Shown: positions 42,184 to 49,464 of the stretch, piece by piece
Position numbering within the stretch: the stretch's first letter is position 1
How the letters are laid out: each line of letters starts with the position of its first letter
Source of the DNA: Flavobacteriales bacterium
GTDB taxonomy: Bacteria; Bacteroidota; Bacteroidia; Flavobacteriales_D; Sanyastnellaceae
DNA: 50,673 nucleotides
Reading direction: 5' to 3'
NCBI GenBank assembly: GCA_020437755.1
Contig: JAGQVX010000007.1
Span: 1 to 50,673, forward strand
The notes under the pieces: model-generated
Seen by the model: the letters and a program-made list of their open reading frames with translations, nothing else
What the model was told of the DNA's origin: nothing
Database searches by the model: none
Made by a program: the position numbers and the translations under genes

Positions 42184-44508
42184 ATGAAAAAGATCTTTAC
42201 ACTTTTCCTGGCCCTTTGTGGGGTAGGAACATTGGTGGCTCAAATTGGCCACGGCGGACAACCGCACAATTGGAATGTTTCCGAATCGTTTGATGTCTCA
42301 ACGATGGTGAAAATGCCTCATCTCGATATGGAGGAAATCCAGGCTGAAGATGCTGAGCGCGACCAATACAAAGAATTTGCATACCGCTTTGGGGTTGAGT
42401 ACGACGTTAACCTCACCACCGAAAACAGTGGTACCTGGGAAACCCTGGAAGATGGTTCACGCTTGTGGCGTGTGGCTATTTCTGCTCCCGATGCCGTAGC
42501 CATTAACCTGCGATTCGGTCAGTTTCGCATGCCGGAAGGTGCCAGCGTATTTGTGTACGACACGGATAAAACGCACTTCCTCGGATCGTTCACCCGTGAG
42601 AATAACAAGAAATGGGGGAGCCTGGCCATCGGAAACTGTTATGCCGATGAAATCGTCGTGGAACTCCATTTGCCGAATGGCGCACCTGCCAACTGGTCAC
42701 TACAAATAGATCAAATTGTGCACTGCTACCGCGGTATGAAGTCCAATTTTGAACTGTCCAACACCGAGTCCAACCGCGGACCATTCGGAAACAGCGGCGC
42801 TTGCAATATTGGCATCAACTGTCCGGAAGGGGTCGATTGGCAAGTAGAAAAGAAAGGCGTAGCCCTCATAGCATCCGGCGGATTTGCCATTTGCTCGGGC
42901 TCTTTAGTCAACAATACTGCCATGGACGGTACGCCCTACTTCCTCACCGCCAACCACTGTCTGGGAGGAGAAACCAACTGGGTATTCTACTTCCACCACG
43001 AAGCCGAAACCTGCTCGGGAAATACCGGACCAACCGACATGAGCATCTCGGGATCAACCCTAAAAGCAAGCAACGGAGGCAGTGACTTTGGTCTGCTCGA
43101 ATTGAGTTCAACACCACCGGCCGACTGGAACGTACAGTATTGCGGATGGGACAATTCAGACGCGGAAACAGTGACAGCGGCAACCGGAATTCACCACCCA
43201 TCGGGAGATTTGAAAAAGATTTGCCATGAGAACGATTCCCCATACCATACGTCTCAATTTGGAGCACAGGTATGGTTTATCGATGAATGGGAAGAAGGGG
43301 TTACCGAAGGAGGATCATCGGGCTCACCTCTCTTTGACCAAAACCATCGCATTATTGGTCAGCTTTACGGTGGATATGCCGCTTGTTCAGGATCTCAAAA
43401 CAATGGAGAAGCCGACTGGTATGGTCGCTTTGGGGTGTCGTGGGATGGTGCCAGCGCATCTACCCGTCTGCGCGATTGGCTGGATCCGGGCAATACCGGA
43501 GTGACTACACTTGACGGCTGGCCCGAAGGTGCTGTGCTGTACAGCTATGATGCGGCAGCACAAAACGTGAGCAACCTTCCTGAATCGCTTTGTTCTTCAG
43601 AAAGTGTAACACCCGAATTTACCTTGAAGAACAACGGTACAGAGGCACTTACCTCGTGTTCTATTTCGTACAGCTACAATGGCAACAGTCCGGCAAACAT
43701 GGATTGGACAGGAAACCTCGCTTCGGGCTTAACCGAAGTGGTGACGTTGCCTTCTTTTACGCCGCAAACCGGCAACAATACCGTTGAAATCGAGGTGTCC
43801 AACCCCAATGGACAGTCGGATGAAAACAACTTCAACAACAGCAGCAGCGGGAACTTCATGTTCTCATTGGGCGAAACGGTTATCAACCTGGAGCTGATCA
43901 CCGACGATTACGGTTATGAAACTTACTGGGAAATTCGCGAACCCAATGGTACTGTCCTGGCTTCAGGTGGAAACACGGCGGTTGGCCCCAATGGTGGTGG
44001 CTTACAAGCTGCTGCCGATACCGATCCGGGGGCATATGCCAACAATACCACCATCAATGAAACCATCGATTTCTACTCGCAGGGATGCTACGAGTTTTTC
44101 ATTGTCGACGATTGGGGTGATGGAATTTGCTGCGATTACGGCACCGGAAGCTATGTCATCACCGATGGCAATGGCGTAACAATGGCCAGCGGTGGTGCGT
44201 TTGGTGGTGAGGAAGAGAAGATTTTTGGCATGCAAAACGGCCAGTCTGTGAACGAGCACGACGTCCTTTCATTCAACTTATTCCCCAACCCAAGTTCGGG
44301 TACTGTTACGTTGCAATTCACTGAAATTCCCGGCAGCAAAGCGCAGCTGCGCGTGGTAGATCTCACCGGTCGCGTAGTGTATACTTCACGTGTTCAGCCG
44401 CAGCCGCAAGCCGTACTCGAGTTGAGTCATCTGGCAGCCGGAACGTATCATGTGGTGATCACCGACAACAACCATCAGATCTCACGTGTATTGAATTTGA
44501 AGTACTAA
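42184..44508 (+). CDS. T9SS-secreted trypsin-like (lysyl-endopeptidase-type S1) protease
   Basis: 774 residues from the ATG at 42184, which begins a signal peptide ending TLVA/QIG; the in-frame ATG at 42157 adds nine residues. A propeptide of about 180 residues precedes the S1 domain. The triad is His258 (TANHC), Asp301 (SDFGLLEL) and Ser379 (GGSSGSP), as in Achromobacter/Lysobacter Lys-C-type enzymes. Cysteine-rich flanks (NSGACNIGINCPEGVDW) also fit. A CARDB-like unit lies at about 460-560, and a further beta domain contains CYEFFIVDDWGDGICCDYG. A T9SS tail follows (LFPNPSSGTVTLQF...LAAGTYHVVI). A secreted protease for nutrient gain is the likely role. Confidence 0.92.
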   Translation: MKKIFTLFLALCGVGTLVAQIGHGGQPHNWNVSESFDVSTMVKMPHLDMEEIQAEDAERDQYKEFAYRFGVEYDVNLTTENSGTWETLEDGSRLWRVAISAPDAVAINLRFGQFRMPEGASVFVYDTDKTHFLGSFTRENNKKWGSLAIGNCYADEIVVELHLPNGAPANWSLQIDQIVHCYRGMKSNFELSNTESNRGPFGNSGACNIGINCPEGVDWQVEKKGVALIASGGFAICSGSLVNNTAMDGTPYFLTANHCLGGETNWVFYFHHEAETCSGNTGPTDMSISGSTLKASNGGSDFGLLELSSTPPADWNVQYCGWDNSDAETVTAATGIHHPSGDLKKICHENDSPYHTSQFGAQVWFIDEWEEGVTEGGSSGSPLFDQNHRIIGQLYGGYAACSGSQNNGEADWYGRFGVSWDGASASTRLRDWLDPGNTGVTTLDGWPEGAVLYSYDAAAQNVSNLPESLCSSESVTPEFTLKNNGTEALTSCSISYSYNGNSPANMDWTGNLASGLTEVVTLPSFTPQTGNNTVEIEVSNPNGQSDENNFNNSSSGNFMFSLGETVINLELITDDYGYETYWEIREPNGTVLASGGNTAVGPNGGGLQAAADTDPGAYANNTTINETIDFYSQGCYEFFIVDDWGDGICCDYGTGSYVITDGNGVTMASGGAFGGEEEKIFGMQNGQSVNEHDVLSFNLFPNPSSGTVTLQFTEIPGSKAQLRVVDLTGRVVYTSRVQPQPQAVLELSHLAAGTYHVVITDNNHQISRVLNLKY
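42667..42681 (-). repeat. 15-bp repeat, class B, exact
   Basis: CATTTGCCGAATGGC on plus. In the protease propeptide, read as HLPNG. Confidence 0.85.
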
Positions 44509-44540
44509 GTTCACAAGATAAACTCTTGTACTTTTCATGG

Positions 44541-44570
44541 AAATCCCGTCTCTGGCGGGATTTTTCTTTT
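44541..44570 (+). terminator. Intrinsic terminator of the protease gene
   Basis: AAATCCCG (44541-44548), 7-base loop, CGGGATTT (44556-44563) and a T-rich tail to 44570. It is followed at 44574 by a copy of the 15-bp repeat. Confidence 0.85.
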
Positions 44571-44573
44571 TCA

Positions 44574-44588
44574 GGCATTCGCCAAATG
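44574..44588 (+). repeat. 15-bp repeat, class A, exact
   Basis: Between convergent genes, directly behind the protease terminator. Confidence 0.95.
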
Positions 44589-44601
44589 TTGTTCAATCAC
44601 C

Positions 44602-46989
44602 CTACTCGCACACCGCACCAATCAGACCCAGGAACAAAAGCAGGTCAGTGGTGGTAACATCACCTGTGGCATCCATATCAGCGATACAAGCCGATTGGCA
44701 ATTGAAGTCGCCCAGGAAGAGCAGAAGATCCGACACGTTTACGAAGCCATCTCCGTTGAAATCGCCCGGACAACAATTGTTTCCTACCACCCACGACACC
44801 CAGGCTCCAAAAGAGGAGCAGTTGTCGTCAATGGTTGGAAAGGGAACAAATACACTCAACCGCACAATGAATTGTCCGCCAATACCCGCAGTAGCGTCCT
44901 GCACTGTAAAATCGTAGGTCGTATTGGGATTGTGGATCCACGAGCAACTGTAGGTCACTTCACCCGGTGGCAATGTAGGTACGTTGAACTCCGATTGAGT
45001 TATTCCAATTCCGGGGTCAGCCACAAAATTGGACGTTCCGCCGTTCTGGTCGAAATACGGACTCAGGTTCACCACCTCCAGCTCGATCAGGTTACCATAC
45101 GCCACATCGTAGGGAATACCGGCATTGGTTAGGTCGAGAGAAATGGTCATGGAGGAAGCCCAGTAAAACTGCAAGGTGTCCTCAAATACAAAGTTGTACG
45201 TATGATCGTTGACTGCCAGATAAGGCGTGGCGAAATACGTACCCTGATTGTCGCAACTTGTGCTCAACTCCACCACGACGCCCGATTGCGGTAGTATGGT
45301 TCCCGCCACAAGTTCACTTTCCTGCGTAACAGGCATCCCCGAAACCACCCACGCAATGGTGTGCTCTCCAAAGTATGAGGTGTTTTGGGCCTGAAGTACA
45401 ACTGGATCTCCACAACACGGATTACTGTCCGATACTTCCGCCGTTCCTGCATTGCAGCCAAATGCAATAACATCCGGATCAACAGGAGCTGCACACAGAT
45501 CGGAAGTGACGCTTACGCTGTGCATCAGACTATTGAACCCGGTTTCGGCGTCCCACACCCCGTCGTTCGCCAATCGAATGCTGTATTCCGGACGACCGTA
45601 CAGCAAAGGTTCGGGATCGGGAAGGTGGAGGAACAGGTCGTAATCGGCAACCTCAAAATCGGCTGGTATACCTACCGAAAATGGGATGGTAATCAGCCCC
45701 ACCTCACTTTCGGGAAACCAAAAACGGGGGTCGACATCCAACGGCGCCATGAAGGTAGCTCCGGTCGTCGCGTTCACCAGTAAGAGCTCCAATCCACGCG
45801 GATTGAATGGTGCAGCGTATCCCACATTGCGCAGTACAAGCTCCCCCTCGAGGGCACACCCCGCAGCAACAGACTGATCGTAGGTACCTTCCAACAGTTC
45901 GATGCGGTATCCCAATTTTTGAGCAATTTCATCCATGCACCCATCGGTTTCCCACGACGACAACACGTCGGGGTGGTAGCCGCTGTTGAGGTACGACCAG
46001 TGATAGGCCATCAACTCGGTATCGGCCGCACCACCTTCCGAAGCACAGTCGGAACGGGGGGAATTGGGAAAGCATGTTTCGCCTCCCATGGGCATATAAC
46101 GCGTTTCATTCACAAGCCATGCACCCTCGGCGATGGTGCTATCGCAGTAGGTACCGAAATCGGTAGAACTGGCCAGGAAGCAATCGTTGTGCTGCCCTAC
46201 GCGGTACATATCTGTCCCCGAATAGGCGCCTGTTTCATTCAGGGGAGACGGTTCGGTGAGGGGACAAATCTGCCAGGGATCGGCAATAATTTCCTGTTGG
46301 TCATCCCACTGATCCCAGTAGTAGAAGGCGTATTTATAATACGGCGTGCGCACCTGGACAATACGGCGCTCCGGCAGGGCTGCCAGCAATGCATCGAGAA
46401 CACGTTTTCGGTTGGTGAGGTTGCGAATACCGTTGGCATCCATAAAGTCGGGCACCACATTGTTGATGGTCGCCCATTCGCCATAGGCACCGATGAATCC
46501 GGCTTGCAGCGCGGCAATCACGTCGGTGTTTTGCTGGAGGACAGGAGCTAACTGATCAATATGCTGCAACACCACGTCAACCGGAGCATCCACGGTATCG
46601 ACATTGTTCACATCAAACGACTCAACAGAATACGCAAACCGCACAATGCCCTTGAAGCCATTGGTTCGCAGAATGTCCATGTCCTCCTGCACCAAATCGA
46701 GGAATTGCTGACTCAGCGGACCGTCCACAAATTCGGGCATGTAGTACAGGCGCAGCGCCAGGGTTTGGTTTTCCGCTGCAAGCACCGCCAGGTAATTCGG
46801 ATCAATGGGTTGATAAGCCGCCCATCCCTGCGTATTTTGGGTGTAGCCCGTGATCTGCGTATAAAACCCCCGCTCAGGATTTGGGAAGTCTTCACCCGTC
46901 GGACTGTAACTCACCGTTGTTTGCGCATGCAAACTCATACCCCATACCAGCGCAATACCGGCGATCCATAGCGTTTTAAGTGTGCTCAT
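44602..46989 (-). CDS. DUF4832/DUF4874 secreted protein with dockerin-like C-terminus
   Basis: 795 residues from the ATG at 46989. A signal peptide ends GMSLHA/QTT; the longer open frame to 47184 would lie upstream of the promoter. The N-terminal half matches DUF4874 (NPERGFYTQITGY, LALRLYYMPEF, TNGFKGIVRFAYS, AALQAGFIGAYGEW) and then DUF4832 (TELMAYHWSYLNSGYH...LGYRIEL). This pair resembles a TIM-barrel glycoside-hydrolase-like fold (family-level inference). Two Ig-like regions follow. The end holds two dockerin-like repeats (DFNGDGFVNVSDLLLFLGDF and DMDATGDVTTTDLLLFLGLIG) instead of a T9SS tail. Confidence 0.85.
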   Translation of the reverse strand: MSTLKTLWIAGIALVWGMSLHAQTTVSYSPTGEDFPNPERGFYTQITGYTQNTQGWAAYQPIDPNYLAVLAAENQTLALRLYYMPEFVDGPLSQQFLDLVQEDMDILRTNGFKGIVRFAYSVESFDVNNVDTVDAPVDVVLQHIDQLAPVLQQNTDVIAALQAGFIGAYGEWATINNVVPDFMDANGIRNLTNRKRVLDALLAALPERRIVQVRTPYYKYAFYYWDQWDDQQEIIADPWQICPLTEPSPLNETGAYSGTDMYRVGQHNDCFLASSTDFGTYCDSTIAEGAWLVNETRYMPMGGETCFPNSPRSDCASEGGAADTELMAYHWSYLNSGYHPDVLSSWETDGCMDEIAQKLGYRIELLEGTYDQSVAAGCALEGELVLRNVGYAAPFNPRGLELLLVNATTGATFMAPLDVDPRFWFPESEVGLITIPFSVGIPADFEVADYDLFLHLPDPEPLLYGRPEYSIRLANDGVWDAETGFNSLMHSVSVTSDLCAAPVDPDVIAFGCNAGTAEVSDSNPCCGDPVVLQAQNTSYFGEHTIAWVVSGMPVTQESELVAGTILPQSGVVVELSTSCDNQGTYFATPYLAVNDHTYNFVFEDTLQFYWASSMTISLDLTNAGIPYDVAYGNLIELEVVNLSPYFDQNGGTSNFVADPGIGITQSEFNVPTLPPGEVTYSCSWIHNPNTTYDFTVQDATAGIGGQFIVRLSVFVPFPTIDDNCSSFGAWVSWVVGNNCCPGDFNGDGFVNVSDLLLFLGDFNCQSACIADMDATGDVTTTDLLLFLGLIGAVCE

Positions 46990-46993
46990 TGTG

Positions 46994-47022
46994 CAAAGAT
47001 AGGGGGATGGGGGTATAATCAA
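46994..47022 (-). promoter_or_regulatory. Promoter 4 bases before the DUF4832 gene ATG
   Basis: On the minus strand: TTG (47022-47020), 18 bases, TATCTTTG (47001-46994), then 4 bases and the ATG at 46989. The best leaderless-transcript candidate in the window because both promoter elements are present. Confidence 0.65.
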
Positions 47023-47199
47023 GTGGATGCCGACCACTTGCCCCCCACTTGTACCTCCAAGAATGTTAAGATGTTCAACCGCACCATTCCCATTCCACGT
47101 TCGAATCGTATAAATTCGCCTTGAACCGTGGTTTTCGGTAAAAAGTCCGGTGATTTGCTCACTAAATGAGCAATGCCAACTCAAATGGAAACTTCAAAC

Positions 47200-48327
47200 A
47201 TGAGAATACTACTTGTCCTCCTGGGGATTTTGTCGGTGGCGGCCGCCAAGGCTCAACTCGATAGTATTTGGGTTGTTGACCGCTACCGGTACTATCATGT
47301 GTATCTGCCCTCGCAATACGATGGTGAGACGGCACTGCCCATGGTTATTGGGCTCCACGGCGGATTTGGGAGCGCCCTGCAATTCCCTGATCAATCGCTC
47401 ATGAGCGAATCTGCCGAAGAGAACGGCTTTATTGCGCTGTATCCCGATGGACTGGGGTACCTCCTTGCTCCTACATTGCACTATTGGAATGCAGGAACAT
47501 GCTGTGCCTACCCCTTTCAGCAAGGCATTGATGATGTGGGATTTATTGACGTGCTCATCGATAGTGTTGCAGCCCTCTATGCGGTTGATCTGAACCGGGT
47601 ATATGCCACGGGGATCAGCAACGGCGCTATGATGAGTTACCGACTGGCCTGTGAGCTGAGCCATCGCATTGCGGCCATTGCTCCTGTTGAGGGATCGCTT
47701 ATGGTGCATCCGTGCAATCCCGATAATCCCGTGCCTGTGGTGCATTTTCATTCCTACCTCGATTCCAATATTCCCTACCAGGGCGGTGTGGGCGATGGGG
47801 CCTCCGATCATTACAATCCGCCCATGGACTCGGTGATGAACGTGTTTAGCGAAATTGCTCATTGCGAGCACATCGCGGATACCATTTACGACGGATTCGA
47901 TTATACGCACGTCATTTGGGATTCCTGTGATTGCGGCTATCGGATGGACTACTATATCTGCACCGACGGTGGGCATTCGTGGCCCGGAGGTGAAGGTACC
48001 ATTATTGGCGACGACCCTTCCGAACTCATGGATGCTAACGCGCTCATGTGGGCCTTTTTTCAGGAATTTAGTCTGGATTGTACCCCCACCGGCACACCCG
48101 GGATTCAAGAGGTCGATCAGTCTATTTTTCCCAATCCATCAAGCGGTGAACTCACGCTATCGGGGATTGGAACTCCCGGTGAAATCAGGATCTTTAGCGC
48201 TTCCGGTAGTGAAGTGTTCAGGCATTCGCCAAATGGAGAACCTGTTCACCTGGACCTATCCCATTTGCCGAATGGCTTATACTTCATACACTACGGCACG
48301 GGAGGGAAACGATGGATAAAAATGTAA
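47200..48327 (+). CDS. T9SS-secreted PHB-depolymerase/feruloyl-esterase-like hydrolase
   Basis: 375 residues from the ATG at 47200; an upstream ATG at 47173 lies in the same frame. A signal peptide ends AAAKA/QLD. The alpha/beta hydrolase of the esterase-depolymerase (LpqC/Fae) type has the oxyanion loop GLHGGFGS, the nucleophile Ser140 in GISNGA, Asp188 (YLDSNIPY) and His259 (DGGHSWPGG). It probably cleaves an ester in a polymer, such as polyhydroxybutyrate or plant-wall feruloyl esters; which one cannot be read. The T9SS tail (FPNPSSGELTLSG...LPNGLYFIHYG) contains one class A and one class B copy of the repeat, 26 bases apart and inverted. Confidence 0.88.
   Translation: MRILLVLLGILSVAAAKAQLDSIWVVDRYRYYHVYLPSQYDGETALPMVIGLHGGFGSALQFPDQSLMSESAEENGFIALYPDGLGYLLAPTLHYWNAGTCCAYPFQQGIDDVGFIDVLIDSVAALYAVDLNRVYATGISNGAMMSYRLACELSHRIAAIAPVEGSLMVHPCNPDNPVPVVHFHSYLDSNIPYQGGVGDGASDHYNPPMDSVMNVFSEIAHCEHIADTIYDGFDYTHVIWDSCDCGYRMDYYICTDGGHSWPGGEGTIIGDDPSELMDANALMWAFFQEFSLDCTPTGTPGIQEVDQSIFPNPSSGELTLSGIGTPGEIRIFSASGSEVFRHSPNGEPVHLDLSHLPNGLYFIHYGTGGKRWIKM
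48221..48235 (+). repeat. 15-bp repeat, class A, exact
   Basis: In the sorting tail of the esterase, read as HSPNG. Confidence 0.95.
48262..48276 (-). repeat. 15-bp repeat, class B, exact
   Basis: CATTTGCCGAATGGC on plus. In the same sorting tail, inverted relative to the copy at 48221, read as HLPNG. Confidence 0.85.
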
Positions 48328-48375
48328 GCTAAACAACCCGACCGAACCAAAACGGACGGATACAAACCTCACTTT

Positions 48376-49182
48376 ATGCAATGGACCCGATGGATACGAT
48401 GGAGCCTTCCGGCTGTGATAATACCTGCTTTAATGGCACACCACAATGGCGTGGCAGAAGAGCAAGACCGCGACCGCACAGGAGCTCCCGGAAGTGATGC
48501 CCCCTGCAGCAATACGTTGTGCCACGACGATGGTGAATTCGACCCTGTATTTACCATTGAGGTCATCGATATGAATACCGATCTCGCCATTGCCGACTAT
48601 ATTCCGGGCACTACCTATCAATTGAAGTTTACCGTTTCGGCACCGGGTGCTCTGGGATATGGATTTCAGGCCACGGCCCTGATCGATTCCGATGACAGCA
48701 ATGCCGGCCAGTTTCAAAATCCGGGAAGTAAAACCCAACTGGAGAATGTGGATGGGAGGCATATTGTGGAACACAGTAACACCAGTTTCACCGGTGTTTT
48801 TCTGGCAGAATGGGTAGCTCCCGAAACCGGCAGCGGACCGGTAACCTTCTATGGTTCTTCGCTGGCTGCCAACGCCAATCAGGAATCGAGTGGAGATGGA
48901 TACTCAGGATCCACCCTGACCCTGGGAGAAGACATTGGCGATGCCGTGCTCAACGCCCGGGCGAACGCTACACGGTTGTATTTTGAAGGGACCCAGGCAT
49001 GGGTATATCTGTCAGAACCCGGAGAAATTTGGCTGTACAACATCCACGGACAATTATTGCAACGCGCATCCTACGCCTCAGGCAAGCACGCTATAGATCT
49101 TCCGGGCAACACCCTGGTGATGGTGCACGTGGAGACGGCCTCTACTTCACAACAGATTTGGAAGGGAATTGCGCTACAGTAA
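48376..49182 (+). CDS. Choice-of-anchor V / Reeler-like secreted protein
   Basis: 268 residues. A signal-like hydrophobic stretch (WSLPAVIIPALMAHH) leads to GAPGSDAPCSNTLCHDD, the Cys-rich opening of choice-of-anchor V proteins, with a C-x4-C-H arrangement. A Reeler-like beta domain follows (PGTTYQLKFTVSAPGALGYGF, GVFLAEWVAPETGSGPVTFYG). The last 70 residues (GEIWLYNIHGQLLQRASY...NTLVMVHVET) look like a short T9SS sorting tail. It is probably surface-attached; its role is unknown. Several in-frame ATGs lie near the start, so the exact start is uncertain. Confidence 0.75.
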   Translation: MQWTRWIRWSLPAVIIPALMAHHNGVAEEQDRDRTGAPGSDAPCSNTLCHDDGEFDPVFTIEVIDMNTDLAIADYIPGTTYQLKFTVSAPGALGYGFQATALIDSDDSNAGQFQNPGSKTQLENVDGRHIVEHSNTSFTGVFLAEWVAPETGSGPVTFYGSSLAANANQESSGDGYSGSTLTLGEDIGDAVLNARANATRLYFEGTQAWVYLSEPGEIWLYNIHGQLLQRASYASGKHAIDLPGNTLVMVHVETASTSQQIWKGIALQ

Positions 49183-49271
49183 AAGAGCTGCTGCCCGCAG
49201 TTCATTGGATCGTTTCCTTGTTCAAAGCCGAAAGGAGGAAATTCAGGGTTCATTTTGACCAAATTATCCAG

Positions 49272-49279
49272 TAATTTCG
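49272..49279 (+). promoter_or_regulatory. -7-like promoter box of DUF5522-urocanase unit
   Basis: TAATTTCG fits TAnnTTyG, 7 bases before the ATG at 49287. The nearest TTTG is only 14 bases upstream, so the -33 element is doubtful. Confidence 0.35.
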
Positions 49280-49286
49280 CAGCCTG

Positions 49287-49463
49287 ATGCCCTTGTTCAA
49301 CGAAAAACCCAAGCTCGAATCCGGAGACTTTTACTATTCCGACGAAGGATTCATGGTGTTTACCGAACAGTATCACCTCAAGCGAGGTTATTGTTGCCAA
49401 AGCGGATGCAAGCACTGTCCGTACGGTTTCGATAAGAAAACAGGTACCTTTAAGCAGAAGTAA
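49287..49463 (+). CDS. DUF5522 mini-protein
   Basis: 58 residues. The sequence GFMVFTEQYHLKRGYCCQSG followed by CKHCPYGFD is the conserved DUF5522 core, with four cysteines (CC, then C-x2-C) that could bind a metal or an Fe-S cluster. The protein is cytoplasmic, with no signal peptide. Its TAA is followed by one base and the urocanase ATG, so the two are translated from one message. A -7-like box, TAATTTCG at 49272-49279, lies 7 bases before the ATG. Confidence 0.88.
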   Translation: MPLFNEKPKLESGDFYYSDEGFMVFTEQYHLKRGYCCQSGCKHCPYGFDKKTGTFKQK

Positions 49464-49464
49464 C

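Noticed and set aside
45919-46551. 210-codon frame antisense to the DUF4832 gene
   Set aside because: Overlaps conserved DUF4832/4874 sequence; no signal or motif.
47209-48108. 299-codon open frame antisense to the esterase gene
   Set aside because: Shadow of a real gene with T9SS tail and full catalytic triad; the antisense product has no signal or domain character.
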